From Texcoconibacillus texcoconensis (GTDB lineage: Bacteria; Bacillota; Bacilli; Bacillales; Salisediminibacteriaceae): a DNA stretch of 64,000 bases. Position numbers and translations under genes: made by a program. This document shows, in pieces, positions 8,875 to 17,445 of the stretch. Under the pieces are notes generated by a model that was not told the origin of the DNA, made no database searches, and saw nothing but the letters and a program-made list of their open reading frames with translations. The stretch lies in contig NZ_JACHHB010000001.1 of NCBI RefSeq assembly GCF_014202575.1, forward strand, positions 62,001 through 126,000. Direction: 5' to 3'. The stretch's first letter is position 1, and the number at the start of each line of letters is the position of its first letter.

Positions 8875-10230
8875 TTAGCGACCATCGGGAGATAGCTTGT
8901 ACTGCTCAATTTTGCGGTAAATATTACGCACACTGACACCTAAAATGCGAGCGGCATCAGATTTATTCCACTCTGTATGTTCCAATACATGAGCGATATG
9001 TTCTTTTTCTACTTCTTCAAGGGTTCTTTCCACATCACCACAAGGGTCGGACTGAGCGACCTCTTTTTTAGGAGAAGTAGGGAGCATCAAATCTGAGGCA
9101 GATACTTCATGACCTTTAGAAAGTAAACACCCTCGTTCAACGATATGAAATAACTCACGGATATTTCCAGGAAAGTCATATGACACGAGAGCTTCCATCG
9201 CTTCTTTAGACAAGGTTTTGTCGCTCCACTTCGAATGTGACTGAAGATAGAATGATACCAACTCTGGGATGTCATCCATTCTTTCTCTTAACGGAGGTAC
9301 AGTGATTTTTAATACTTGGAGGCGATAATATAAATCTTCACGGAACCTTCCTTCAGCAACTTCATGTTCCATATCACGATTTGTAGCCGCCACAACCCGC
9401 ACATTGATCTCTCGCTCTTTTACTTCTCCCACTCTACGAAATTGGCCAGTTTCTAGAAAACGAAGGAGTTTCACTTGTACATCAAGAGACATTTCCCCGA
9501 TTTCATCCAAGAAAAGCGTACCATTATGAGCGACTTCAACTAAACCCTTTTTCTCTTTCTGCGCACCAGTGAACGCACCTTTCGCGTGTCCAAACAGCTC
9601 ACTCTCTAGGAGCTGTTCCGGGATCGCACCTGAGTTCACTGCGATAAAGGCCTCATCCCTTCTGCTACTCCAATAATGCAGCGCCTTGGCAAAAAGTTCC
9701 TTCCCCGTCCCACTTTCACCTTCAATTAGAATCGATGCATCGGAGTCTGCGACTTTGGCGGTCAGCTCTTGTGCTTGTAACAATTTTTCACTGGATCCGA
9801 TAATATTAAAAGTCTTCTCTTTGGCATGAAGTAATGCCTTCATTGAATCACGGTCTTCTTTAAGCTGCTTCTTTTCAACAGCTTTTTGCAAAACCACTTC
9901 CATCTCTGATAATTTATACGGCTTTGTTAAATAGTCATAAGCACCTTTCTTCATTGCTTCAATTGCCGTTTCTATCGTGCCGTGACCAGTGAGCATGACC
10001 ACTTCTATGTCTTTTGCTCCACTGTTTTTTACCTTCTCGAGAAGTGTAAGTCCGTCCATTCCATTCATTTTGATATCAAAAATCCCGATATCATAGGTTC
10101 CCTTCTCCAGTCGCTCAAGCGCCTGTTCTGCAGAAGGGACGCCTACCGCGTCGTACCCTCTTCGATTAAGACGGTTCACGAGTAGTTCACGCAAATCTTC
10201 TTCATCATCTACAACGATAACACGTGTCAT
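8875..10230 (-). CDS. NtrC-family sigma-54-dependent response regulator
   Basis: A two-component response regulator of about 451 aa: receiver domain (VVDDEEDL acidic pocket, phosphoacceptor Asp in IFDIKMNG near residue 52, LTGHGT, Lys in LTKPYK), AAA+ sigma-54 interaction domain (Walker A GESGTGKE, the GAFTGA loop, Walker B LFLDEIGEM) and a C-terminal Fis-type helix-turn-helix (SDAARILGVSVRNIYRKI). It would activate the sigma-54 promoter at 8670. Adjacent ATGs at 10233 and 10230 are possible; the second has better spacing from AAAGGGGG. It is the last gene of a three-gene sensory operon, 16 bp after the kinase. Phosphorelay-type sigma-54 activators are uncommon in Bacillaceae, where RocR, AcoR and LevR types dominate. 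Confidence 0.93.
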   Translation of the reverse strand: MTRVIVVDDEEDLRELLVNRLNRRGYDAVGVPSAEQALERLEKGTYDIGIFDIKMNGMDGLTLLEKVKNSGAKDIEVVMLTGHGTIETAIEAMKKGAYDYLTKPYKLSEMEVVLQKAVEKKQLKEDRDSMKALLHAKEKTFNIIGSSEKLLQAQELTAKVADSDASILIEGESGTGKELFAKALHYWSSRRDEAFIAVNSGAIPEQLLESELFGHAKGAFTGAQKEKKGLVEVAHNGTLFLDEIGEMSLDVQVKLLRFLETGQFRRVGEVKEREINVRVVAATNRDMEHEVAEGRFREDLYYRLQVLKITVPPLRERMDDIPELVSFYLQSHSKWSDKTLSKEAMEALVSYDFPGNIRELFHIVERGCLLSKGHEVSASDLMLPTSPKKEVAQSDPCGDVERTLEEVEKEHIAHVLEHTEWNKSDAARILGVSVRNIYRKIEQYKLSPDGR

Positions 10231-10248
10231 CATATCCCCCTTTCTCCT

Positions 10249-12327
10249 CTAGTCATTGATTGATCTGCTTTTTGGAAGAACAACCTTAAATGTCGTTCCT
10301 TTTCCTTGTTCACTATCAACTTCCAGCGTTCCGTTCATCTGCTCGACGATCCCATAACATACAGATAACCCAAGCCCTGTTCCTTGTCCAGTAGGTTTAG
10401 AGGTGAAGAACGGATCAAAAAGTTTTGGGATATATTCTTCCGGAATGCCAGAGCCGTTATCTTTCACTGATATAGCGACGCCTTCAGTTACTTTTTCCAT
10501 GAAGATCATCATTTGTGGATCCGCTTGATCACTCATCGCATCGATCGCATTTTGAAGAAGGTTTACAAATACTTGGCTCGTTTTCAACGGATCTCCATCC
10601 AATGGAGGTAAATGGTCGCCAACTTTTACAGTGACCTTGATGCCATGTTTTTTCAAATTATGCTCCATGAGCATTAAACTTTCATTCATCACATCTTCTA
10701 CTGAAAACGTCGTGATTTTCCATGATGATTGACGAGAAAAATTGAGCAAGTTAGCGGTAATTTCTTTACAGCGATGGATGTTTTTTCGAATGACATGTAA
10801 ATAATGATCCATATCCCCGCTATCTAACAGCTCTTCTCTATCTTCTTCAAGCCGGTCCGTGAGATCTTCGGCATATACTTGGACAGATGCCAACGGATTG
10901 TTCACTTCATGTGCAAAGCTTGATGCCATTCTACCAAGAGCCGATAACTTGTCTGTTTGAATGAGCTTTTCTTCTAAACGCTTCTCTTCTGTGATATCTT
11001 CCATAACAACCAATGCTTCCTCACCTTCTTCAAGCGTATGCTGTAGTGGAAAAACACGATGTCGATAAATGCGCTGTTCCCCATTTTCATCTGTTTTCGT
11101 GAGGGTTTCGTCCATTTTTTCAAAAGTCGTTTCACTTAATGGACACGAATAACAAGGGGAGTCGTTGTGATCACTAAACATTTGAAAGCAAGGGACTTCA
11201 GAGCGTTCTCCGATCCATCCTTTGAGTGTCGGATTCATCCAAGCGATGGAATAATCTTTTCTTATCACTGCTAAACCTGCTTCCATACTGTTTACAACGA
11301 TACTCAGACGTTCTTTTTCTTGTTCGAGTGATCTTTCTTTTTGTTGAATTTCTTTATTCATTTCATTAAAAGCTCGCGTTAGTTCCCCGAATTCATCGCG
11401 TCGCTCAACAGGCATCTCATCCGGCCAGTAACCTGTCTTCACATAGCGCATCCCGCTTTGTAATTTTTCAATCGGCTTTACAAAGTAAAGGCCAGCATAA
11501 ATACTGATGACACTTCCAAACAAAATCATCGCCGCGGCGACCAGCCCACCTCTTGTAAGCATACCATACACAGGAGAAAGCATATCACTGCGTGGTTGTT
11601 CCATCGCTAACTCCCAATTCAATTCTTCTATCGGAGCTGTCGTAATGATGCCAGTGTTGTCTGATGATAATTGACCGTCATCTATTTGCCATAGCTTCGA
11701 ATAATCTTGATGTGCGATAATTCTTTCATCCTGATCACGCAAATACATGACACTGTCACCATCCAAATAATGGGATGAGACATCACCGATAAGCTTTTGC
11801 AAGTGGAGTTTCACACCGAGTGCGTTAGCAAAGTCCTCACTAACTGGAACGAGAAGGTGGACATACGGCTGCCCGTATTCATTAAACTTCACTCCAGAAA
11901 ATATATGGTCTATTTGATCACCTTTCAACTCATTTAAAAGACTTTGATCATCTAGCCACGGTTCGGCATTTGTATCATTTAAGTTAAAACGAGAAACCCG
12001 CCGTAAAACGTCACCAGTATCATTAAGTAGCACGATTTCATCTATCGACTCTTGCTGATTGAGTAAATCGTAATACACCCCTGTATCCTCTAGGGTGGCA
12101 ACGGAATTCCCTACAATCTCCATTCTTTCGAAGATATGATTCACGTGATCACTGATGCTACTGGCTACACTTTCTACACGCAATTTCTGAGATTGGGCCG
12201 CAGTGTCTTCAACTTGACTTGACATGACCAATAAATAATATCCCGAAATAAGAACCAATGGGATACTTGACATAATCAGTCCAAACAACAAAACTTTGTA
12301 ACGGATGGAGTGAAGCTTTTGTTTCAT
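10249..12327 (-). CDS. Membrane sensor histidine kinase with extracytoplasmic sensor, HAMP and Cys-rich PAS
   Basis: Sensor kinase of 692 aa. In order: an N-terminal helix, an extracytoplasmic domain to about residue 265 that looks Cache-like, a second helix, HAMP (to about 335), a PAS domain (about 340-455), HisKA ([13 protein letters not shown]) and HATPase ([39 protein letters not shown]). The PAS domain holds a striking cysteine group, CFQMF...[10 protein letters not shown] (C-x11-C-x2-C), seen in PAS domains of anaerobes. It could bind a metal or sense redox; this is inference. Its start overlaps the stop of the binding-protein gene (GGATGA), and the response regulator follows 16 bp on. 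The three genes probably form one signalling unit for the electron acceptor. Confidence 0.92.
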   Translation of the reverse strand: MKQKLHSIRYKVLLFGLIMSSIPLVLISGYYLLVMSSQVEDTAAQSQKLRVESVASSISDHVNHIFERMEIVGNSVATLEDTGVYYDLLNQQESIDEIVLLNDTGDVLRRVSRFNLNDTNAEPWLDDQSLLNELKGDQIDHIFSGVKFNEYGQPYVHLLVPVSEDFANALGVKLHLQKLIGDVSSHYLDGDSVMYLRDQDERIIAHQDYSKLWQIDDGQLSSDNTGIITTAPIEELNWELAMEQPRSDMLSPVYGMLTRGGLVAAAMILFGSVISIYAGLYFVKPIEKLQSGMRYVKTGYWPDEMPVERRDEFGELTRAFNEMNKEIQQKERSLEQEKERLSIVVNSMEAGLAVIRKDYSIAWMNPTLKGWIGERSEVPCFQMFSDHNDSPCYSCPLSETTFEKMDETLTKTDENGEQRIYRHRVFPLQHTLEEGEEALVVMEDITEEKRLEEKLIQTDKLSALGRMASSFAHEVNNPLASVQVYAEDLTDRLEEDREELLDSGDMDHYLHVIRKNIHRCKEITANLLNFSRQSSWKITTFSVEDVMNESLMLMEHNLKKHGIKVTVKVGDHLPPLDGDPLKTSQVFVNLLQNAIDAMSDQADPQMMIFMEKVTEGVAISVKDNGSGIPEEYIPKLFDPFFTSKPTGQGTGLGLSVCYGIVEQMNGTLEVDSEQGKGTTFKVVLPKSRSIND

Positions 12328-13322
12328 CCCCCTTGTCCTCCATTCATGTGCAACGGTTCAACCAGCTTCAGCATATTTTTATCCATGTCAACGTCAAGCT
12401 TCTTCTTGGTTGTCTCGTTCATATAAAAAGAAATTTGATCTGGTAGTTCTACTGGAATATCACTCGGTTCATTTCCTTGCAACAACAAACTAACCTGCCT
12501 CGCTGCTTGAACCCCTTGTTCATAAAAGGAGGAGCCATATCCTAAGAGAAAGCCAGATTCAACCTCGTAATCATACATTCCCATAACTGGTACACCTTGG
12601 TACAACGAAAAATCAGCGATTTGATCTGTTTGTCCCTCAATCCTAAAACTAGGTAGTGTCATGATCCCATCACCAGGCTTTAGTTCATCTTCCAATGCGT
12701 TAAAATCCAAAGATTCACCGACATGAAAAGGTTGCACAGAAATCCCTAAAAACTGTGCTGCTTCTTTAGCAACTTGCAATGAATGTCTACTAATATCAAT
12801 ATCTTCAGAATAGAGGAGGATCATCCTTTCTACATCGGGAACCATATCAATAAATAACTCTAACCTTTTCGCTGAAAGGTGCATGTGGTGGTTGCTAAGA
12901 CCTGTGAAGACACCTTCTGGATGTCGAAAATCACTAATGATGCCAATTTCTTTAGGCGCGGCCATTCCTATAAAAACAGTAGGGATCATTTGATTCTTTT
13001 CTTCCATTACCTTTGCCAAGACTTGCGTTTCGATCCCTCCAAAGGAAGTTATCACGTCTACCTCATTTTCTACGAGCCTCTTTGCATTCTCTTCTAACCC
13101 TTCTGGTGTTTCTTCTGATTCAAAAGCTGTAAACTTTAATGAATCCAGGTCATACCCTAAATCGACTAGACCTGTTTTCAGCCCATCAAGTTTATCTACC
13201 CTGTTATCACTAGAATAAAGGACACCAATTGTCATGGGATCATCATCTTCGAATATAACAGTGATAAAATATAAGCTAAGTAAAAAGGCCACAACGATTA
13301 AAAACAAACCTATTTTTTTCAC
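12324..13322 (-). CDS. Periplasmic ABC-type substrate-binding-like protein, probable ligand sensor
   Basis: A 332-aa protein with an N-terminal hydrophobic segment without a lipobox Cys, so it is either membrane-anchored or secreted. A bilobal binding fold follows, similar to the ABC_sub_bind (PF04392) family: TIGVLYSSD start, NEVDVITSFGGIETQVL, IPTVFIGMAAP, ILLYSEDI. No permease or ATPase gene is nearby. Its stop overlaps the kinase start by 4 bp. The most economical role is as a co-receptor that binds the electron acceptor or a related oxyanion and signals through the kinase, as the binding-protein-like domain of TtrS does for tetrathionate. That role is inference. Confidence 0.8.
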   Translation of the reverse strand: MKKIGLFLIVVAFLLSLYFITVIFEDDDPMTIGVLYSSDNRVDKLDGLKTGLVDLGYDLDSLKFTAFESEETPEGLEENAKRLVENEVDVITSFGGIETQVLAKVMEEKNQMIPTVFIGMAAPKEIGIISDFRHPEGVFTGLSNHHMHLSAKRLELFIDMVPDVERMILLYSEDIDISRHSLQVAKEAAQFLGISVQPFHVGESLDFNALEDELKPGDGIMTLPSFRIEGQTDQIADFSLYQGVPVMGMYDYEVESGFLLGYGSSFYEQGVQAARQVSLLLQGNEPSDIPVELPDQISFYMNETTKKKLDVDMDKNMLKLVEPLHMNGGQGG

Positions 13323-13644
13323 GATTCTCCCCCTTCAATCTATTACACTACTTATTATTTTCGCTAACTATCATTACAATTGTACCTAAGTTGTCTGATG
13401 AAGTGATAGTACAAATTGTTCCACCAATGTTTTTTCAATGTAATTTGATACGTATTTTATCGTAATAAATAGTGAACATACTCTTCCATCACTCCGCTTC
13501 CACCTTGTTGCGATGAGATTGAATATGTGGCACGAGATCGTGCCGCCTTTCTCTAGTAGGTACTCAATGTTTCTTGTGTCACCGTCCATTGTCAGGGCTT
13601 TTTGGTTATAAACGAGCCAGTTTACGTAAAAAGGGAGATTTTCG
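13323..13644. other. Intergenic region upstream of the sensory operon
   Basis: About 320 bp without a credible gene. It should hold the promoter of the binding-protein/kinase/regulator operon. The only structure I see is a perfect GGCACGA/TCGTGCC hairpin near 13527-13545. No sigma-54 element was found here. Confidence 0.4.
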
Positions 13645-13681
13645 AAAAAAAAAAAGGAACTTCCGTGGATTTGGAAGTCCC
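13645..13681 (-). terminator. Rho-independent terminator
   Basis: Minus strand GGACTTCC-loop-GGAAGTTCC followed by eleven Ts. It lies 15 bp after the stop of the following minus-strand gene. Confidence 0.85.
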
Positions 13682-13695
13682 CTTAGAGGCTTGTT

Positions 13696-14217
13696 TTATG
13701 ATTCTCCACTTTCCTGATCAAAAAATGCTTTCACATCAGCAAATGTATTTGTTACAAATACAATGTCTTCGGTATCAAAAACGACAAAAGCTGGGTATTC
13801 GTCAACATCTAGCAGTTCTGCTTCTTCCACTGGTTGATTGAATTGTTTAACTGAACCGGTTTCTAGTTCTTCCGTTTCAGAAATGAAATCCATGACATCA
13901 TCAACTTTTATATCTTGATTTGTCTTGTCATCTGCTTCTTCATGTTTGTAAAATGCTCGTAGCGTGTATTTTCCGTCCTCATAGGATTTAAGAGTTTCAA
14001 TGATGTCTTCTCTTGTTCGCTCGATGGTTACGTGTTTAATTTTTTCTGCTGTATACACCGGGAAATGATCGGCTTGATCAAGTTGTAAGTCGAAAATATT
14101 TCCTTCTGTTCTTTCTTCTGAAGCGCGGGGACGGATCTCCTTTTCCAAATTTGTAATCAAATTGTAATCATCCCTCCTTGATGATGCACTTAAAGGAACA
14201 AACGAATATTTCACCAA
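13696..14217 (-). CDS. Hypothetical acidic protein, about 173 aa
   Basis: A soluble, acidic protein of unknown family. The C-terminal third, AELLDVDEYPAFVVFDTEDI, is a pattern seen in several Bacillus hypothetical proteins where a beta strand precedes VFVTNT. No signal peptide or catalytic motif is visible. The open frame begins with TTG 14223; TTG 14217 or GTG 14214 are better spaced from AAGGTG, so the start is uncertain. It is monocistronic, with its own strong terminator at 13645. Base composition is AT-rich like the neighbourhood. Confidence 0.55.
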   Translation of the reverse strand: MVKYSFVPLSASSRRDDYNLITNLEKEIRPRASEERTEGNIFDLQLDQADHFPVYTAEKIKHVTIERTREDIIETLKSYEDGKYTLRAFYKHEEADDKTNQDIKVDDVMDFISETEELETGSVKQFNQPVEEAELLDVDEYPAFVVFDTEDIVFVTNTFADVKAFFDQESGES

Positions 14218-14347
14218 AATCAAACACCTTAAAGAACATGCTACTGGTAATTTATCACAATATATTTTAGGGAGAAATTGCGCGAACTATCCCCGTACAC
14301 CCAAGAGGACGGCAAAAACTTTTTCCTATCATTCATGTATAATAATA

Positions 14348-14529
14348 TTAGAACGAAGCAGCAATATGTCGCATGAAGTTGTGATCACTGAAAAAGCAAC
14401 CACCTACTATCCTTTCGTGGAGGGGCAGGCAGTTACTTTCTTTGCTTCTTTGAACGATTTCTAGAATCAATCTCCATACACTTATCAGAACGATACTTGA
14501 TGTTAGTACAATAATCATTGTGTTGTCAT
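14348..14529 (-). CDS. Possible type I toxin (holin-like/TxpA-like) small membrane peptide, frame disturbed
   Basis: A strong RBS (GGGAGGTGAG) precedes an ATG at 14529 that reads MTTQ and stops. A second ATG at 14518, overlapping that stop, opens a 56-codon frame: a hydrophobic helix MIIVLTSSIVLISVWRLI, charged residues, then CLPLHERIVGGCFFSD. The MTT start, the single helix and the downstream CLP..VGGC segment are the pattern of Firmicutes putative holin-like toxins, whose 3' part overlaps an antisense antitoxin RNA. A TATAAT at 14336 on the plus strand could drive such an RNA. The split start suggests a frameshifted, possibly inactive copy. Confidence 0.45.
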
Positions 14530-14914
14530 TTTCTCACCTCCCTTCTGTCGAGAGATGGTCAACCACACACCTACTTCACATCGTTACAAACTACATTTAA
14601 CCAGAACATACATTCTTGTTTCAGTAATCTATAATCATGGTAAATGTTAAGTTTTTTCTCAAGGAATATCCTTTCCAACTTTATTACCTTGCCTTCATAA
14701 TTTTTTACACTTTCATTACAAAATCGACTAACTAAATACGTCCCCGTGCTTCTTTACTCATATATATCAACCTACTTTCTTTTGACTTGACTAATTATGA
14801 TACTTAAACTGTAACACTTAGGGTTAGCTGTTCTTCTTCAATTCTTCTCTCTGTAGCTACATAAGAGCAGCGAGAGGTTCTTTTTGATAGCGCTCTCCCT
14901 TCGTTTAATACCTC
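14530..14914. other. Gene-free stretch with a dispersed 3' element
   Basis: I see no gene. Near 14850-14905 lies a sequence (GTAGCTACATAAGAGCAGCG ... GCGCTCTCCCTTCG) that recurs in similar form near 28914-28975 and partly near 15540 and 28570. Each copy lies just downstream of a minus-strand small lipoprotein or membrane gene. Confidence 0.4.
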
Positions 14915-15409
14915 TTATTCTAATGATTTAATTACTTTTTGAAATTCTTCCTCATCTATTCCAACAGAATTAACCCAATAAAACGGATGCCAGTCGATTT
15001 CCGCACTAGCTGGGATAAACTGAAAACTTATGTTGTCTGAGTTGTCATTAACCTTGTACTCACCAACATAATTATTAACCATTAGATATGATAAATGAGG
15101 AATGACTTCATAAGGATCGTCACCAGTTTCCGTAAACTCTAGTAACTTTTCTGTGTTTAAACTGCTCGCATATTGTCTTTGAGTTATTTCAATATACGCA
15201 GAGTTATCTGCATTAGTATAACTTAGAAGAACTAAGTCACCTTCAAAAACAACTTCTTCTAATTCAAATTCAGCTGGTATATAACTTGGAACAAGTACAT
15301 CGTAGTCCAATTCTTCTACTGCTTTTGTAATCACATCTTCATTATTCGAACAAGCTGATATCAACAAGAATAGAAGAAACAAACAAGAACCTAATAATTT
15401 TTTTCTCAT
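14915..15409 (-). CDS. Lipoprotein, DUF4367-like
   Basis: A 164-aa putative lipoprotein: basic N-terminus MRKKLLG, hydrophobic stretch and lipobox LISAC. The start is ATG 15409, preceded by GGAGGTTATGAGG; the longer frame lacks an RBS. The mature part has VPSYIPAEFELEEVVFEG followed by LSYTNADNSAYIEITQ, the pattern of DUF4367 domains found in Bacillus anti-sigma-like and sporulation lipoproteins. It would sit on the outer face of the membrane. Function unknown. It forms part of a run of minus-strand small envelope proteins. Confidence 0.65.
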   Translation of the reverse strand: MRKKLLGSCLFLLFLLISACSNNEDVITKAVEELDYDVLVPSYIPAEFELEEVVFEGDLVLLSYTNADNSAYIEITQRQYASSLNTEKLLEFTETGDDPYEVIPHLSYLMVNNYVGEYKVNDNSDNISFQFIPASAEIDWHPFYWVNSVGIDEEEFQKVIKSLE

Positions 15410-15596
15410 TATAACCTCATAACCTCCAAAAATCATTGATTTAATCGTAACATTGTTAACACAAGTATATGTAAATTCCTTATTCCACAATCCTGCTAGT
15501 TAATGCAATAAAAATAGTAACTCTTTATTGAAATATTCTCCCCGTTAGCTACATAAGGATAATGACAGTTTAACTTGTTCCTCCCAAGTTTCCCCT

Positions 15597-16148
15597 TTAC
15601 TCTAGGTAAGGTTTTACGAAATGTTTCTTTACAAAATACCCCATTAATACACCGACAAACGTGCCAAAAGTATTCAGAATGACATCATCGATATTAGAGA
15701 CTCTTCCGATTGCAAGGAAATACTGAGCTAACTCTACCCCAATAGAAAATAACATGCCAATTATAGTGATTCTTAATAATTTGTATTGTGATTGAAGTTT
15801 TAACGTAAGAAAGAAACCTAACGGGATGAATAATAGAATATTAAACCCTATGTTCCGAATTGGTCCTGTGTAATGCACAGAATTGACCAATGTATCCCAT
15901 ATGCTAAGGAAAGGAACTAATTGAACGGATTGTCCTCCTCCAGGTCTCGGAAGAAGTGTCACTAATAAAACTCCAATTATTGATAGTATTAAGAAACTAT
16001 TTATAATCACTACATAAAGTGCCTTCTTCTTGGTTTCACCTTTTTTTACATTTTTATTGTAGAAAAGCCATCCTATTAAAATCACAAAAGGAATCAGAAT
16101 TAACAATAGTGGGATAGCTTGACTAAATGCTCTCCATAATTGTTCCAT
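15597..16148 (-). CDS. VanZ-family membrane protein
   Basis: A 183-aa membrane protein with about five hydrophobic segments. VanZ-like hallmarks are the early LLPRPGGG region, VPFLSIWDTLVN, ILLFIPLGFFLTL and the signature GRVSNIDDVILNTFGTFVG near the C-terminus. The start ATG is preceded by AAAGGAGATGCGGTA. VanZ-like proteins are linked to teicoplanin resistance or cell-envelope functions, but most family members are uncharacterised. A close paralogue lies at 30074-30616 with nearly the same N-terminus (MEQLWRAFSQ). Confidence 0.82.
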   Translation of the reverse strand: MEQLWRAFSQAIPLLLILIPFVILIGWLFYNKNVKKGETKKKALYVVIINSFLILSIIGVLLVTLLPRPGGGQSVQLVPFLSIWDTLVNSVHYTGPIRNIGFNILLFIPLGFFLTLKLQSQYKLLRITIIGMLFSIGVELAQYFLAIGRVSNIDDVILNTFGTFVGVLMGYFVKKHFVKPYLE

Positions 16149-16248
16149 TACCGCATCTCCTTTACTAAATTAAGTTAAAAATTCACAAAACTATCCTCAC
16201 CGTTTGCACCACAAGAGCAACGCCAACCTATTTCATAACGCTTGCCTG

Positions 16249-16435
16249 TTAGTTTAATAATCTGATTAAAAGAAAAGCTATTATAATTAAAACGATTGTT
16301 ATGATTTTCGTTAAACAACCACCTTGGGATAATGCACCTGGTTCCCCAGCCATAGAGCGGTTTACACCACCTGCACAATTATTGGGTTATTGTTTTTTTC
16401 TTTTTGTTATTCGTATCCTGCTTATTTTTGTCCAT
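16249..16435 (-). pseudogene. Small single-helix membrane protein, apparently frameshifted
   Basis: A good RBS (AGAGGAGTGATTAA) starts MDKNKQDTNNKKKKTITQ, which stops at once. In the next frame follow NNCAGGVNRSMAGEPGALSQ and a 20-residue hydrophobic helix ending in LLIRLLN. Read together they look like one small Asn/Lys-headed, single-pass peptide with a one-base indel near the A-rich run at 16385-16400. Alternatively the 34-codon frame from ATG 16353 is used alone, though its RBS is poor. Family not recognised. Confidence 0.35.
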
Positions 16436-16450
16436 TTAATCACTCCTCTT

Positions 16451-16556
16451 GCGAAATTCAGAAGGTTATGAGTGAAATTCGGTACGTTATGAGTGAGATT
16501 CGATACTTTATGAGTGAAACTCAGTAGGTTATGAGTGAAATCCACCATTTTATGAG
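16451..16556. repeat. 21-bp tandem repeat array (TTATGAGTGAAATTCGGTACG-like)
   Basis: TTATGAG recurs at 16466, 16487, 16508, 16529 and 16550, exactly every 21 bp. The rest of each unit varies around AGTGAAATTCGGTAGG, and a partial unit precedes the first. Copies of the same unit occur in inverted orientation near 60193-60255. The array is intergenic and interrupts no gene. Confidence 0.9.
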
Positions 16557-16769
16557 CAATTTAGGATTTTTGACTCACGAAAAGTGTTCCCTTTCGCTAA
16601 AGAGAAAGATCGCGATTAGTTTTGAGTTAGTTCCATCATAAAAGGTTCATCCGGAAACTCTTTATAACTCGGTTCACTGGAAAAAGATGTATTAGGTGTA
16701 TTACTTTTTCGACTGTGCAACAGTTGCCATCCGTTAATTTAACACTCCCATTTACCTTCTCCTCATAAA

Positions 16770-17054
16770 TTACTTCGCTTTATATTTTACAAAATAAGGT
16801 GCCAATAAAAACCCTACAATCAAAATTGAAAATCCAACAAATATGTTTATAAAGCTGCTATTGAATGGTGTAAGGAATAAACCAACGATAAGTAATGGTA
16901 AGATTGTCAGTGATACAAGAGTAAATCTACCTGAAATTGTGATCTCATGTTTCGTTTCACAATGATCGCAATGAGTAGGTTTATAAGAACAAAAAAACGA
17001 TTTAATCATACTCCCCCAACTAAATGGTGTATTACATTTATCACATTTTTGCAT
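16770..17054 (-). CDS. CxxC-20-CxxC family small membrane protein
   Basis: A 94-aa protein with two CxxC pairs about 20 residues apart (CDKCNTPF ... HCDHCETKH), forming a probable zinc ribbon, then two membrane helices. This is the layout of the TIGR04104 cxxc_20_cxxc family. The start is ATG 17054, 7 nt after GGGAGG. The family is small and uncharacterised and is typically found in Bacillus. A frameshifted copy lies at 34028 and a shorter C-terminal scrap at 31160, showing local family expansion and decay. Confidence 0.75.
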   Translation of the reverse strand: MQKCDKCNTPFSWGSMIKSFFCSYKPTHCDHCETKHEITISGRFTLVSLTILPLLIVGLFLTPFNSSFINIFVGFSILIVGFLLAPYFVKYKAK

Positions 17055-17313
17055 TAGAGTCCCTCCCATAACAAAATCATTATTGAAAGGAGTAACAAAC
17101 GATTTACTATGAACATCACTCTTTCAACCCAATGTTTGCAATTGAGTTTAACGGAAATTCAGAAAAAATAGAACCAAATATAAATAGACTTATATTTTTG
17201 TGAGGTATGTGACGGTTCCTTGGAGGTCGCGGACATGTGGTGCTTTATCTGTGACAAATGGGCATATTCAGCTCTATAGATCGGTTGTTGCCCATGTCTT
17301 CTTGAATAGAAAA

Positions 17314-17336
17314 AACACCGCTATAAAAGCGGTGTT
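17314..17336. terminator. Hairpin terminator beside the sspH remnant
   Basis: AACACCGCTATAAAAGCGGTGTT forms an 8-bp stem. The same terminator type follows the intact sspH at 53275, so it was probably carried along with the gene fragment. Confidence 0.7.
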
Positions 17337-17341
17337 CCTTT

Positions 17342-17405
17342 TTACTGTTCTGTTAACTCTTCGATGGATACACTTCTTTTTGTTCTGGGGTATCAAGGCA
17401 TCCAC
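17342..17405 (-). pseudogene. 3' remnant of a second sspH-like gene
   Basis: The minus strand encodes LDTPEQK, a one-base deletion, then SVSIEELTEQ and stop. This matches the end of the intact sspH at 53313 (LDNPEQK...SVSVNDLKEQ), including the trailing hairpin. The 5' two-thirds are missing. It is evidently a truncated, frameshifted duplicate. Confidence 0.7.
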
Positions 17406-17445
17406 CTTTTACTTCCACAAGACTGAGTTACGAAAAATGTGGGTT

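Noticed and set aside
12324-13322. Nutrient-uptake ABC transporter component
   Set aside because: No permease or ATPase nearby, no lipobox, and tight overlap with the kinase gene favour a sensory role.
13386-13589. 67-codon minus-strand frame upstream of the binding-protein gene
   Set aside because: No RBS, no family, interrupted by a GGCACGA/TCGTGCC hairpin; treated as leader DNA.
16451-16556. CRISPR array
   Set aside because: Units are contiguous 21-mers without spacers, diverge along most of their length, and no cas gene is present.
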